A DNA stretch of 64,000 nucleotides from Aerococcus sanguinicola (GTDB taxonomy: Bacteria; Bacillota; Bacilli; Lactobacillales; Aerococcaceae). Where the stretch lies: NCBI RefSeq assembly GCF_001543145.1, contig NZ_CP014160.1, positions 1,488,001-1,552,000 of the forward strand. Reading direction: 5' to 3'. Each line of letters starts with the position of its first letter. The stretch's first letter is position 1. Of this stretch, positions 46,590 to 55,451 are shown in pieces. Under the pieces are notes generated by a model that ran no database searches, had not been told where the DNA came from, and was given only the letters and a program-made list of their open reading frames with translations. The translations under genes were made by a program, and so were the position numbers.

Positions 46590-46830
46590 TATTGAAGCTT
46601 CCATTTGAAAGTTGGCCTGGTTCTACTTGCTAATGGGGACTCCATTTGAAAGTTGGCCCGGTTCTACTTTCTAACGGAGCCCTCATTTGAAAGTTGGCCC
46701 GGTTCTACTTGCTAATGGAGCCTTCGTTTGAAAGTTGACCTGATCCTACTTGCTAATGGGGACTCCATTTGAGAGTTGGCTTGATCCTACTTGTTAACGG
46801 AGCCTCCGTTTGAAACTTGCTCCAGATCTA
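46590..46830. repeat. Family C tandem repeats (about 44 bp period)
   Basis: Five units repeat CCATTTGAAAGTTGGCC...TTCTACTTGCTAATGGGGACT with small changes. This is the cleanest family C array. Its right edge runs into a truncated family A foot, where GCTCCAGA (TCTGGAGC on the other strand) is the family A internal-loop motif. Confidence 0.8.
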
Positions 46831-46852
46831 AGAATCTTGCTCTCACCCTCCC

Positions 46853-47090
46853 TAGTCGGGTTCGGTCGTGCAGAAGTGGCTCCTCTTCACCAAAAGCCGC
46901 CGAAGACTTTCAGTCTTCTCTGGCTTTTGGCTCCAGAGGCCTATTTCTCCCGCTAGCTTTCACACCCTCCTTAGTCGGGTTCGCAAAGGCAGAAAGGAAG
47001 TGACTTCAGCGAAAGGGAACGACCGGCTAGAGCCGCTCTTATCCCTTTCGCCTCCAGTCATTCCTTTCTGAACGCCTTTGCTCTCACCCT
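46853..47090 (-). repeat. Family A structured repeat array in reverse orientation (two units)
   Basis: The first unit in its own orientation (47090 down to 46972) is of the AGCGGCT-apex type with AGAAAGGAA/TTCCTTTCT stems. The second (46967 to 46853) has a mismatched outer stem: 5' arm GCTAGCGGGAGAAATAG but 3' arm CCACTTCTGCACGACC, as if two subtypes had recombined. A cut-short foot (GGGTGAGAGC) runs on to about 46837. Confidence 0.85.
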
Positions 47091-47159
47091 CCCTTTTTTT
47101 GTGTTTCTTTTGTGGATTTGATAGAATGAGTAGAGATAATTAGGAAGTGAGGGTGTGTT

Positions 47160-47690
47160 ATGGTGGCTTATAATAATGATGATGGTTTGTCTTTTGGCAA
47201 GCCTCTGCATGCGATTGATGTGGGGGATACGTTTACCATGACGGAGCGTTTTCGGGAGCGGGATATTCTCCTCTACATGGGGGTAACGAATGATATTAAT
47301 CCCCGCTATTTGAAGACGGAGGAGGCCCACCAGGTGGTTGATCTGGAGACGGTGATTCCTCCGATTGCCTTGATGGGGGCGATTACGCGGACGGTTTCTA
47401 TGCATTTCCCGGGGCCGGGGTCCATGTTGGTAGAGATGAATTTCACGATTAATAAGGCTATCCGCCACGATTCGACCATTACCTATCATTTTGAAGTGAT
47501 CCGGATCGAGGAATGGCGGGGTTACGTGACCATCCATGTCATCGGCAATAATGAAACCACCGGGGAGGACCGGGTCCTGGATGCCATGCTGATGGTTCTT
47601 CCGCCCGAAGAAGCCCTGACTGACCAACCCAAAATTATTGATTCGAGTGAATTGAAGCGTGTCGATGGAGGCGATGTAAACAGTGACTAA
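47160..47690 (+). CDS. MaoC-like hot-dog fold protein
   Basis: The 176-residue protein looks like an (R)-hydratase/MaoC-type hot-dog domain, with the motif GVTNDINPRY resembling the hydratase catalytic D...N...P/H box and the central LMGAITRTVSMHFPGPG. The C-terminal 40 residues are not part of the fold. Substrate is unknown. It overlaps polA by eight bases. The first 30 or so codons end almost only in G or T, the mirror image of the A/C skew seen next to family A on the other strand; a reverse-oriented family A array lies 70 bp upstream. Confidence 0.65.
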   Translation: MVAYNNDDGLSFGKPLHAIDVGDTFTMTERFRERDILLYMGVTNDINPRYLKTEEAHQVVDLETVIPPIALMGAITRTVSMHFPGPGSMLVEMNFTINKAIRHDSTITYHFEVIRIEEWRGYVTIHVIGNNETTGEDRVLDAMLMVLPPEEALTDQPKIIDSSELKRVDGGDVNSD

Positions 47691-50352
47691 AAATAATAAA
47701 TTACTTTTATTTGATGGCTCTTCTTTGGCTTTCCGGGCCTTCTATGCGATTCAAAATTTGGATTCTTTTGTCAATAAGAATGGCTTGCATACCAATGCCC
47801 TCTATGCCTTCCATGCCATGCTGAAGACGGTCTTAGATAAGGAAGAACCGACTCATGCCTTGGTGGCTTGGGATGCGGGGAAGACCACCTTCCGGACGGA
47901 GATGTATGATGATTACAAGGGCGGCCGGCAGAGTGCACCGGATGAATTCCGGGAGCAGATGCCTTTCTTTAACGTCTTATTAGATGCTTTCGGCCTGGCC
48001 CATTATGAACTGGCTAACTATGAAGCTGATGATATTATCGGGACCCTGGCCTTGCAGGCTGATCCAGAGACCTTCGATGTGGTGGTTATTTCGGGTGACC
48101 GGGACTTGACCCAGCTGGCCCGCGACAATATCCGCGTGGACATTACCAAGCGCGGGGTGAGCCAACTAGAAGCCTATACACCTGCTTCTATCCAAGATGC
48201 CTGGCAGATCACCCCTGAGCAGATTGTGGACATGAAGGGACTCATGGGCGATTCTTCCGATAATTATCCTGGGGTGACCGGTATCGGCGAGAAAACGGCC
48301 CTCAAGCTCCTCCACGAATTTGGGTCTATGGAGGGCGTTTACGACAATATTGATAAGGTTTCCGGCAAAAAGCGTAAAGAAAACCTCATCAAGGACAAAG
48401 AAGCTGCCTTCCTATCCAAAAAGCTTGCCCGGATCCTGGACGATGCCCCGCTAGAAATTGGCTACGATGACATTAAGAAGCGGGACCTTGACCAAGAAGC
48501 CCTAGTTGACTTTTACAAAGAAATGAATTTCAACCGCTTTATGGCCGACCTCTTGGAAGACGCCGATCTTTCGGACCAAGTCCAAGCAGAAGCTCGGGAC
48601 ATTCCTTACCAAGTTTTGATAGAAACTGACCAAGTGACGACTGAGATTTTTCAAGCGGAAGAGATGGCCTTCTATGGTGAAATGTTTGCCAAGAACTACC
48701 ACCAAGGGGAGATTATTGCCTTCGCTCTGGGGAATTCCGACCAGGTCTATGTCCTGCCCAAGGAAGTGGCCCTGGACTCGTCAGCCTTTAGGGAATGGGC
48801 AGAAGATGCTAGTCGCACCAAGCAGGTCTTCGATGCCAAGCGGACCAAGGTGATGTTGGCCCGGGAAGGGATCGACTTCAAAGGGGTGTCAGAAGATGTC
48901 CTGATTGCTTCCTACTTGGTCCACGCCAAGGATAATTCCAATGACCTAGCGGAAGCGGCGCGTGAATTCGGAATTGATGACCTGGCCTATGACGAAATGG
49001 TCTACGGCAAGGGCAAAAAGCAGGCCGTCCCAGAAGATGAAAGCCAGATGCACGACCACCTGGCTCGGAAGATTGATGTGATCTGCCGGATGGTGCCCCT
49101 AGCCAAAGAACGCCTGGCAGCGGACCAGATGACAGAACTCTACCGCGACATGGAATTGCCCCTGGCCCTCGTTCTTGCTAACATGGAGATTCGGGGGATC
49201 CGTGTTGAGCGGTCCACCCTGGAAAGCATGCATGAAGCCATCGAAGGCCAGCTGGATGACCTAGAAGCCGCCATCTATCAAGAAGCTGGCCATGAGTTTA
49301 ATATCAACTCCACCCAACAATTGAGCGATGTCCTCTTCGAGGAAATGGGCTTGCCAGCTGGTAAAAAGACCAAATCCGGCCACTATTCGACGGCCCAATC
49401 GGAATTGGAGAAATTACAGGGCAAGGCAGAGATTGTCGACTTGATCTTGGACTACCGCCAGCTGGCTAAGTTGCAATCGACTTATATCGAGGGCATCCAG
49501 AACTTTATCCAGGAGGACCACAAAGTCCACACCCGCTTTATCCAGACCCTGACCACTACGGGACGCTTGTCTTCGGCAGACCCTAACCTGCAAAATATTC
49601 CGATTCGGACAGAGAACGGTCGGAAGATCCGCCAAGCCTTTGTGCCATCTGAACCCGGTTGGAAGATCTTTTCATCGGACTATTCGCAGATTGAACTCCG
49701 GGTCCTCGCCCATATTTCAGGAGACGAGCACCTGCAGAAGGCCTTCAAGGAGAATCGGGATATCCACCGAACCACGGCTAGCCGCGTTCTCGGTATTGAC
49801 GAGGCAGATGTAACGCCTAACCAGCGTCGGGACGCCAAGGCAGTGAACTTTGGGATTGTCTATGGGATTTCCGACTATGGACTCAGTAAGAACCTCAATA
49901 TTTCCCGGCCCCAAGCCAAGGCCTTTATTGATTCTTACTTCGATAACTTCCCCAAGGTTAAGGTCTACATGGATGAGATTGTGGAATCTGCCCGCGAGAA
50001 GGGTTATGTGGAAACCCTCTTTCACCGCCGCCGCTACCTGCCTGACATTAGGGCACGCAACTTTAACGTGCGGTCCTTCGCCGAACGGACGGCCATGAAT
50101 ACGCCTATCCAGGGGACAGCCGCTGATATTATCAAGCTGGCCATGTTGAAGATGGAGACTGCCTTAGAAGAGGAGGGCCTCCAAGCCAAACTGCTCATCC
50201 AAGTCCACGATGAGCTGATCTTCGAAGCACCCGAAGAAGAAATCGCCCGCTTGGAAGAATTGGTCCCTCAAGTGATGGAATCCGCCGTTGAACTGGACGT
50301 GCCTCTGATTGTAGATAGTAACTACGGTGATACTTGGTACGATGCCAAATAA
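47683..50352 (+). CDS. polA: DNA polymerase I
   Basis: This 889-residue repair and Okazaki-processing polymerase has an N-terminal 5'-3' exonuclease (LLFDGSSLAFRAFYA, ANYEADDIIG, VISGDRDLTQL), a middle 3'-5' exonuclease-like domain whose metal-binding acidic residues I cannot find, as in Bacillus-type PolA, and a complete polymerase domain (SSDYSQIELRVLAHIS, RDAKAVNFGIVYGIS, LIQVHDELIFEAP). Translation starts at GTG within the preceding gene, after GGAGG. It is followed by a decayed family B element. Confidence 0.95.
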   Translation: MTKNNKLLLFDGSSLAFRAFYAIQNLDSFVNKNGLHTNALYAFHAMLKTVLDKEEPTHALVAWDAGKTTFRTEMYDDYKGGRQSAPDEFREQMPFFNVLLDAFGLAHYELANYEADDIIGTLALQADPETFDVVVISGDRDLTQLARDNIRVDITKRGVSQLEAYTPASIQDAWQITPEQIVDMKGLMGDSSDNYPGVTGIGEKTALKLLHEFGSMEGVYDNIDKVSGKKRKENLIKDKEAAFLSKKLARILDDAPLEIGYDDIKKRDLDQEALVDFYKEMNFNRFMADLLEDADLSDQVQAEARDIPYQVLIETDQVTTEIFQAEEMAFYGEMFAKNYHQGEIIAFALGNSDQVYVLPKEVALDSSAFREWAEDASRTKQVFDAKRTKVMLAREGIDFKGVSEDVLIASYLVHAKDNSNDLAEAAREFGIDDLAYDEMVYGKGKKQAVPEDESQMHDHLARKIDVICRMVPLAKERLAADQMTELYRDMELPLALVLANMEIRGIRVERSTLESMHEAIEGQLDDLEAAIYQEAGHEFNINSTQQLSDVLFEEMGLPAGKKTKSGHYSTAQSELEKLQGKAEIVDLILDYRQLAKLQSTYIEGIQNFIQEDHKVHTRFIQTLTTTGRLSSADPNLQNIPIRTENGRKIRQAFVPSEPGWKIFSSDYSQIELRVLAHISGDEHLQKAFKENRDIHRTTASRVLGIDEADVTPNQRRDAKAVNFGIVYGISDYGLSKNLNISRPQAKAFIDSYFDNFPKVKVYMDEIVESAREKGYVETLFHRRRYLPDIRARNFNVRSFAERTAMNTPIQGTAADIIKLAMLKMETALEEEGLQAKLLIQVHDELIFEAPEEEIARLEELVPQVMESAVELDVPLIVDSNYGDTWYDAK

Positions 50353-50511
50353 GGTGTTTGTTGTTTAATGGGTAATCGTAAGGGCATATAGAAGCATTTG
50401 GTGTGCTTAATGCTAATTATTTGATAACAATTTCCTATAAAACAGGAAATATAATTTCAAAACTTTTTAATAACTAGCAGCGAGTATAAAAAATATCTGC
50501 TTTGTTATTTG

Positions 50512-50593
50512 TGAGCAGGAGTGAAGCTTTGAATTTGATCCTTGTATTTTAGAGGGGTAATAAGCGCTAACGCCTATTATCCCTAATTCTATC
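50512..50593 (+). repeat. Family B element interrupted by family A
   Basis: It starts GTGAGCAGGAGTGAAGC and TTTGAATTTGATCC, then AGAGGGGTAATAAGC, and continues to CCCTAATTCTAT, where the family A array starts. The uninterrupted copies at 24142 and 32138 read TAATTCACATCGCTTG at that point. No clear right end remains beyond the array. Confidence 0.65.
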
Positions 50594-50829
50594 TAGTTGG
50601 GTTCGCAAGAGCAGCTTTGGAGTGCTTTCGCAAGTTGGAAACGTGCAAGCGATGCTTGCCCTTATTCCAACTTACTCCAAGCATCCAAAGCTAAACGCTC
50701 TTGCTCACAACCTATAGTCGGGTTCGGGCTAGCAGAAATATCTCCTCTTCACAAATAGCCGCCGAAGACTTTCGGTCTTCTCTGGCTATTTGCTCCAGAG
50801 GTCTATTTCTATCGCTAGCCCTCACACCC
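50594..50829 (-). repeat. Family A structured repeat array in reverse orientation (two units)
   Basis: In its own orientation the first unit (50829-50715) is of the GAAGAC-apex type with AGAAATAG-like arms. The second (50712-50594) has a distinct stem, TTAGCTTTGG/CCAAAGCTG, and an apex GCAAGC/GCTTGC. Feet are GGGTGTGA or GGTTGTGA and GAACCCGACTA or GAACCCAACTA. Confidence 0.8.
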
Positions 50830-50838
50830 TTACTTTAT

Positions 50839-50880
50839 GCTTGGCCGCAAATAGCGTTGCGGCCAGGCTTTTCGTTTTCG
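50839..50880 (+). terminator. Terminator upstream of mutM
   Basis: GGCCGCAA pairs perfectly with TTGCGGCC around six bases, followed by AGGCTTTTCGTTTTC. It blocks read-through from polA and the repeats into mutM. Confidence 0.75.
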
Positions 50881-50899
50881 TATGAAGGGAGGATGAAAG

Positions 50900-51733
50900 A
50901 TGCCAGAATTACCTGAAGTGGACCGTGTCCGCCAGGGGTTGGAAGACTTAGTGCTAGGAGCCAGGGTGACCGGGCTTAGCTTAAGCTGGCCCAAGATCAT
51001 TGACCAGCCCAGCCCTGAAGAATTTGAAACGATTATGCTGGGCCTCCGCCTCGAAGGCTTAGGCCGCCGGGGCAAGTATTTAATCTTTGACTGGGGGGAA
51101 TGGGCCTGGATTAGCCACTTGCGGATGGAAGGCAAGTGGCTGGTCCTGCCTAGCGACCAGGCCGTGGATAAGCACACTCACCTCGTTCTCCAGCTCGATG
51201 ATGGCCGCGACTTGCGCTACCATGATGTGCGCAAGTTTGGTCGTATCCGGCTGTTTCCCAAGGCGCAATTGGATGAGGAATTAGCCCGGCTTAACTTGGG
51301 ACCGGAACCTTGGGATTTGGATGCCGATACTTTTTACCAGCAGCTACAGCGGCGCAAGTTGGCTATTAAATTGGTACTCTTGGACCAACATGTGGTGGCT
51401 GGTATCGGCAATATCTATGCTGACGAAATTCTCTACCGGGCCCGCCTCCATCCTGAGCAGCCGGCCAATACGGTGTCTAGGATTAAGTCCAACCGCTTAG
51501 TCCATTATGCTGGGAAAGTGATTGAAGAGGCCATGGCCAAGGGTGGGACAACGATTCGGTCCTACACCGATGCCCTAGGTCACAGTGGGGGCTTCCAGCA
51601 GACCCTCAATGCTTATGGACGGGCAGGGCTGCCTTGTCCCCGCTGTCAGACCCCGATGAAGAAGATCAAGGTCGGGCAGAGAGGGACCACTTTTTGTCCG
51701 CGCTGCCAAGTCTTAAAGAAGGAAAGGAGATAA
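50900..51733 (+). CDS. mutM: Formamidopyrimidine-DNA glycosylase
   Basis: The 277-residue base-excision enzyme removes 8-oxoguanine and ring-opened purines. The N-terminal proline nucleophile and Glu are in MPELPEVD. The helix-two-turn-helix region has VVAGIGNIYADEILYRA, and the C-terminal zinc finger is CPRCQTPMKK...CPRCQ. GGGAGGATG precedes the ATG. It begins a unit mutM-coaE, with one base between the genes, and then nrdR-dnaB-dnaI; the mutM-coaE-nrdR-dnaB-dnaI order is also found in Bacillus. Confidence 0.95.
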   Translation: MPELPEVDRVRQGLEDLVLGARVTGLSLSWPKIIDQPSPEEFETIMLGLRLEGLGRRGKYLIFDWGEWAWISHLRMEGKWLVLPSDQAVDKHTHLVLQLDDGRDLRYHDVRKFGRIRLFPKAQLDEELARLNLGPEPWDLDADTFYQQLQRRKLAIKLVLLDQHVVAGIGNIYADEILYRARLHPEQPANTVSRIKSNRLVHYAGKVIEEAMAKGGTTIRSYTDALGHSGGFQQTLNAYGRAGLPCPRCQTPMKKIKVGQRGTTFCPRCQVLKKERR

Positions 51734-51734
51734 G

Positions 51735-52352
51735 ATGACATTTCATTTAGGATTAACCGGATCTATTGCGACGGGCAAGAGCTCGGTCAGCAAGCACTTC
51801 CAGTCCCTAGGCTATCCCATTGTCGATGCCGACTTGGGCAGCCGGGCCGTGGTGGAACCCGGCCAACCAGGATTGGAAGCTATCCGGGAACATTTTGGGG
51901 AGGACTATATCTTTCCCAACCAGACCATTAACCGGAAAAAAATAGGCCAGCTCATTTTTGCGGATGACCGGGCCCGCCAAGAGCTGAACCAGCTGCTCCA
52001 ACCCCATATCCGCCAGTGGATCATCCAGGAGGCCCAAGCCTATGATGCTGCAGGGCACGAGTTAGTCGTTCTTGACATTCCCTTGCTCTATGAAGAGGGC
52101 TACCAGGAAGACTGTGACCAGGTGATGGTGGTCTACTGTTCCGAGTCGGTTCAACTGGAACGCTTGATGGCCCGCGACCAGCTCAGTGAAGGGGAGGCCT
52201 TCCAGCGGATTTGTTCCCAGATCTCTATCGAACGCAAGGCGGAGTGGGCGGATATTTTGATCGATAATGGCAGAGACCTGTCCTATACCTACCAACAGCT
52301 GGATGCTTGGCTAGGAATCAGCGGTTTTAGGCCAAATCCTGTCGCTGAATAG
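51735..52352 (+). CDS. coaE: Dephospho-CoA kinase
   Basis: The 205-residue kinase performs the last step of coenzyme A synthesis. The P-loop is GLTGSIATGKSSVS near the N-terminus; the lid and substrate motifs include DADLGSRAVVEPG and VLDIPLLYEEG. The length is normal. The start follows the mutM stop codon by one base, with AAGGAG within the mutM end. Confidence 0.94.
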   Translation: MTFHLGLTGSIATGKSSVSKHFQSLGYPIVDADLGSRAVVEPGQPGLEAIREHFGEDYIFPNQTINRKKIGQLIFADDRARQELNQLLQPHIRQWIIQEAQAYDAAGHELVVLDIPLLYEEGYQEDCDQVMVVYCSESVQLERLMARDQLSEGEAFQRICSQISIERKAEWADILIDNGRDLSYTYQQLDAWLGISGFRPNPVAE

Positions 52353-52414
52353 CTGGGCTTATGCTATAATAGGCATGAAAACGTCCTTCTTGTAAAGAAA
52401 TAGGTGAGAATCTT

Positions 52415-52921
52415 ATGCAATGCCCAAAATGCCATCATGATAATACCAAAGTGGTGGATAGCCGTCCCACCGAGGAAGGGAGTGCTATCCGCCGTCGCCG
52501 GGCTTGTTTGGCCTGCGACTACCGCTTTACCACCTTTGAGCGGGTGGAACAGCCGCCACTACTAGTGATTAAGCGCGACGGTAACCGCCAGGAATTCTCA
52601 CGTGAGAAATTACTGCGCGGCATGGTCCGGTCTTGTGAGAAGCGACCCGTTGCCTTGGAGGACTTGAAGCGCTTAGTGTCAGAGATTGAGTCTGAGTTGC
52701 GGGCCCGGCCCCATGATGAAGTCTCCTCCCAAGATATTGGGGAGATGGTCATGGACCGCCTGCCTGCTATTGATGAAGTGGCCTATATCCGTTATGCGAG
52801 TGTCTACCGCCGTTTCGAAGATCCAACTGTCTTCTTAGAAGAGATTGAATCCCTCCGCCAATTGCAACGTAAACAGGTTGAGGGCCAGCAGAACCTCGAT
52901 TTGGATGGAGACACGGACTAG
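52415..52921 (+). CDS. nrdR: NrdR transcriptional repressor
   Basis: The 168-residue repressor controls ribonucleotide reductase genes. A four-cysteine zinc ribbon ([16 protein letters not shown] ... [16 protein letters not shown]) precedes an ATP-cone domain beginning [20 protein letters not shown]. The C-terminal 20 residues are Q-rich. It lies between coaE and dnaB. Whether NrdR boxes occur near nrd genes cannot be seen here, as no nrd operon is in the window. Confidence 0.95.
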   Translation: MQCPKCHHDNTKVVDSRPTEEGSAIRRRRACLACDYRFTTFERVEQPPLLVIKRDGNRQEFSREKLLRGMVRSCEKRPVALEDLKRLVSEIESELRARPHDEVSSQDIGEMVMDRLPAIDEVAYIRYASVYRRFEDPTVFLEEIESLRQLQRKQVEGQQNLDLDGDTD

Positions 52922-52935
52922 AAGGGAGTGTTAAT

Positions 52936-54387
52936 TTGGCCTTTATGCCATGGGAAAATTTAGAACCACAGAGCGGCCTTATCATCTACCAGAAAGAATG
53001 GCTTTCGGAAAATGATATGGCTGTTTTTCTTCACCTCTACCAGCCCATGCTGGGGGCGGAGAGCGCAGCCCTCTATCAGAGCTTGCGGGCCCAGATTGAA
53101 ATAGGGGCCTGGCACTCCTCGATTCTCCGTCACTCGGACTTGATGGAGCAATTGGTGATGGGCAAGGAAGAGTATATCCGGGCGAGGCAGCGGCTGGAGG
53201 CCCTGGGCTTGGTCCAAGTCTTCCACAACCAGAATCCCGACAAGCAGGTCCAGACCCGCTATGATTTGTTGGCGCCCTTGCCGGCGGATAAATTCTTTAC
53301 AGATTCACTGATGTCATCCCTACTCATTTATTATGTGGGCGAGGACCGCTTTCACCGCTTGGTTGACCGCTTCTCCTGGCAGCCTTACCAGGCTTTGGAG
53401 CAGGCGGACTGGCGGGAAGTGACCGCTTCCTTCCGTGATGTCTACCGCTTGCCCCAGGCTATCTACCCGGTCAGTCAGGAGACAAGGGAACACTTGGTCC
53501 GTACCAATGAAGGGGACAAGCATTTTGACCTGGGCCAAAACTCTAAGTTCGATCTCCAGGCCTTCAAGGAACTCCTCCAGGGCAGCTTTGTGGGGGAGAA
53601 GGCGCTCACTAAAGAAGTGATCGATATGACCCAGACCCTCCATGAGATTTTTGGCTACGATGAGGTCAGCCTCCAGCGCATGGCCCTAGAAGCTTGTGAT
53701 ATCAAGGAAAATAAGATTGACCTGGACAAGTACCAGGCCATTGCCCTGGCTCAGGCTGAGGCCGATAACAAGGCCCCACTCAAGGAACGCAGCCAAGAAT
53801 TGCAGGAAGTTCAAGCCCAGGCCCAGGAAGAGGCCCAGAAGCTCTGGAAAGAACAGGGCTTGAGTGATGAGGACCTGGAATTTACAGCAACCCTGCGCAA
53901 TTATCCCTCAGTGCCTTTTGCCAAGTCGATCAAGGACCAGCAGGGGGGGTTTTTGACCAAGAATGAGACCCAGGCTATTGGAGACATCCTCCAGATGGGC
54001 ATTCTCAATCCGTCTACTCTTAATGTTATGATTCACTATTACCTAGTGGAAGATGGCAAGGACCGCTTGAGCCGCCCCTTGTTAGAAGCCACGGCAGATG
54101 ATTGGACCCAGCATAAGGTGGATTCACCCGAAGCCGCCTTGCTCTACCTGCGCGGCCGCCTCGACCATCAAAAACAAGCCAAGATTAAGCGGATGCAGCA
54201 GCAACGCCAAGCCCGCTACCAAAAGAAAAATTATCAAAAACGCTCAGGCCGCGAGGAGGTCAAGCCCAAGTGGTTCAAAACTGGTGGAGAAGCGCCCAAG
54301 CCAGCTGACCAAACGAACCAACAAACGACGGACCAGTCTCAAAACCTGCGCGACCTAATCGCCCAAAGGCACAAGGAGGATCGTTAA
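52936..54387 (+). CDS. dnaB: Replication initiation and membrane attachment protein DnaB
   Basis: The 483-residue protein is the Firmicutes DnaB primosome component that, with DnaD and DnaI, loads the replicative helicase (DnaC) at oriC and restart sites. It is not the E. coli helicase of the same name. The pattern is two DnaB/DnaD-type winged and helical modules, with YYLVEDGKDRLSRP leading into a basic, Q-rich C-terminus. Translation starts at TTG after AAGGGAG. It lies one base before dnaI. Confidence 0.88.
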   Translation: MAFMPWENLEPQSGLIIYQKEWLSENDMAVFLHLYQPMLGAESAALYQSLRAQIEIGAWHSSILRHSDLMEQLVMGKEEYIRARQRLEALGLVQVFHNQNPDKQVQTRYDLLAPLPADKFFTDSLMSSLLIYYVGEDRFHRLVDRFSWQPYQALEQADWREVTASFRDVYRLPQAIYPVSQETREHLVRTNEGDKHFDLGQNSKFDLQAFKELLQGSFVGEKALTKEVIDMTQTLHEIFGYDEVSLQRMALEACDIKENKIDLDKYQAIALAQAEADNKAPLKERSQELQEVQAQAQEEAQKLWKEQGLSDEDLEFTATLRNYPSVPFAKSIKDQQGGFLTKNETQAIGDILQMGILNPSTLNVMIHYYLVEDGKDRLSRPLLEATADDWTQHKVDSPEAALLYLRGRLDHQKQAKIKRMQQQRQARYQKKNYQKRSGREEVKPKWFKTGGEAPKPADQTNQQTTDQSQNLRDLIAQRHKEDR

Positions 54388-54388
54388 G

Positions 54389-55315
54389 ATGCAAAATATC
54401 GGACCAGAAATCAAAAAAATCCTAGAGCAAAAGGATTACAAAGAAAGACTTAAGGAAATTCAAGCAGAGGCCCTCAGCGATCCCGATGTCCAAGCCTTTA
54501 TCGACCAGCACCAGGACCAGGTGGATGAGCCTATGATCCAGCGCAGTCTGTCCAAGATCTATGAATTCGTCCAAGAAAAGAAGCGAATCCAAGCGGGCTA
54601 TGAGCCCAAGATCCCTAATTTCCACCCCCAATTGCAGATGAATGTGAACTATATTGATGTCCAATATGTGGCTAATGAGGACTATTTGGCCAAGCAAGCG
54701 GAACTCAAGCGCGACCGCCGGATTACCCTGGTGGACCTGCCCAAGTCTCTGCGTGAAGCGAATTTCGACCAATTCGACGTCGACGACCCTGCCCGCCAGG
54801 AAGCGGCTAGCCGGGCGCTGACCTTTACTACGGACTATCTCAAGGCCCCCGACCGTTTTCACAAGGGCCTCTATTTCCACGGGGCCTTCGGGGTGGGGAA
54901 GACCTTCCTCCTTGCGGCCATTGCCAATGACTTGGCAGACAAGGGGTATGAAACGACGCTAGTCCACTACCCCCAGTTTGCCCAGTCGATCAAGCAGAGC
55001 ATCGCTAGCAATACTGTTCAGGACAAGCTGGAAGCCCTGCAGAAGGCGCCCCTCCTCATGCTGGATGACATCGGAGCTGAGAGCAATTCCGCCTGGCTTA
55101 GGGACGACATCCTTGGAGTTATCCTCCAGTACCGGATGAACGAACAGCTGCCCACCTTCTTTTCTTCTAACTTTAACTTTGAAGAATTGGAGACCCACCT
55201 AGCGCGAACTAATTCTGGTGATATCGAACCCGTCAAGGCGGGCCGGATTATGGAACGAATTGCCTTTCTGGCCGAAGAAATCGAAGTTGGTGGACGCAAC
55301 CGCCGCCATGATTAA
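54389..55315 (+). CDS. dnaI: Primosomal helicase loader DnaI
   Basis: The 308-residue AAA+ ATPase delivers the replicative helicase to DNA. Walker A is FHGAFGVGKTFLL near residue 167 and Walker B LLMLDDIGAES near residue 227; a sensor arginine is expected in RIMERIAFLAEEI. The N-terminal half is a helical helicase-binding domain (DUF1071-like). It follows dnaB with an AAGGAGG site and is closed by a strong terminator 30 bp downstream. Confidence 0.93.
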   Translation: MQNIGPEIKKILEQKDYKERLKEIQAEALSDPDVQAFIDQHQDQVDEPMIQRSLSKIYEFVQEKKRIQAGYEPKIPNFHPQLQMNVNYIDVQYVANEDYLAKQAELKRDRRITLVDLPKSLREANFDQFDVDDPARQEAASRALTFTTDYLKAPDRFHKGLYFHGAFGVGKTFLLAAIANDLADKGYETTLVHYPQFAQSIKQSIASNTVQDKLEALQKAPLLMLDDIGAESNSAWLRDDILGVILQYRMNEQLPTFFSSNFNFEELETHLARTNSGDIEPVKAGRIMERIAFLAEEIEVGGRNRRHD

Positions 55316-55342
55316 GAACATTATTGTATGTTTTAGCTGACA

Positions 55343-55390
55343 AAAAGTCTCTCAACTAGGCTACATCAAGGGTCTAGTTGAGAGACTTTT
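55343..55390. terminator. Terminator of the mutM-dnaI unit
   Basis: AAAGTCTCTCAACTAG pairs almost perfectly with CTAGTTGAGAGACTTTT around a 13-base loop. Confidence 0.88.
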
Positions 55391-55451
55391 AAATTATTTT
55401 TTCACTTTACATAGCTGATGACAAATTTAATGTCGGCAGAGCGCTTGATTA

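Noticed and set aside
46700..47090. Plus-strand ORFs (46791-47003, 46868-47071) across reverse family A repeats
   Set aside because: They are open frames within structured repeats, differ between repeat copies and lack ribosome binding sites.
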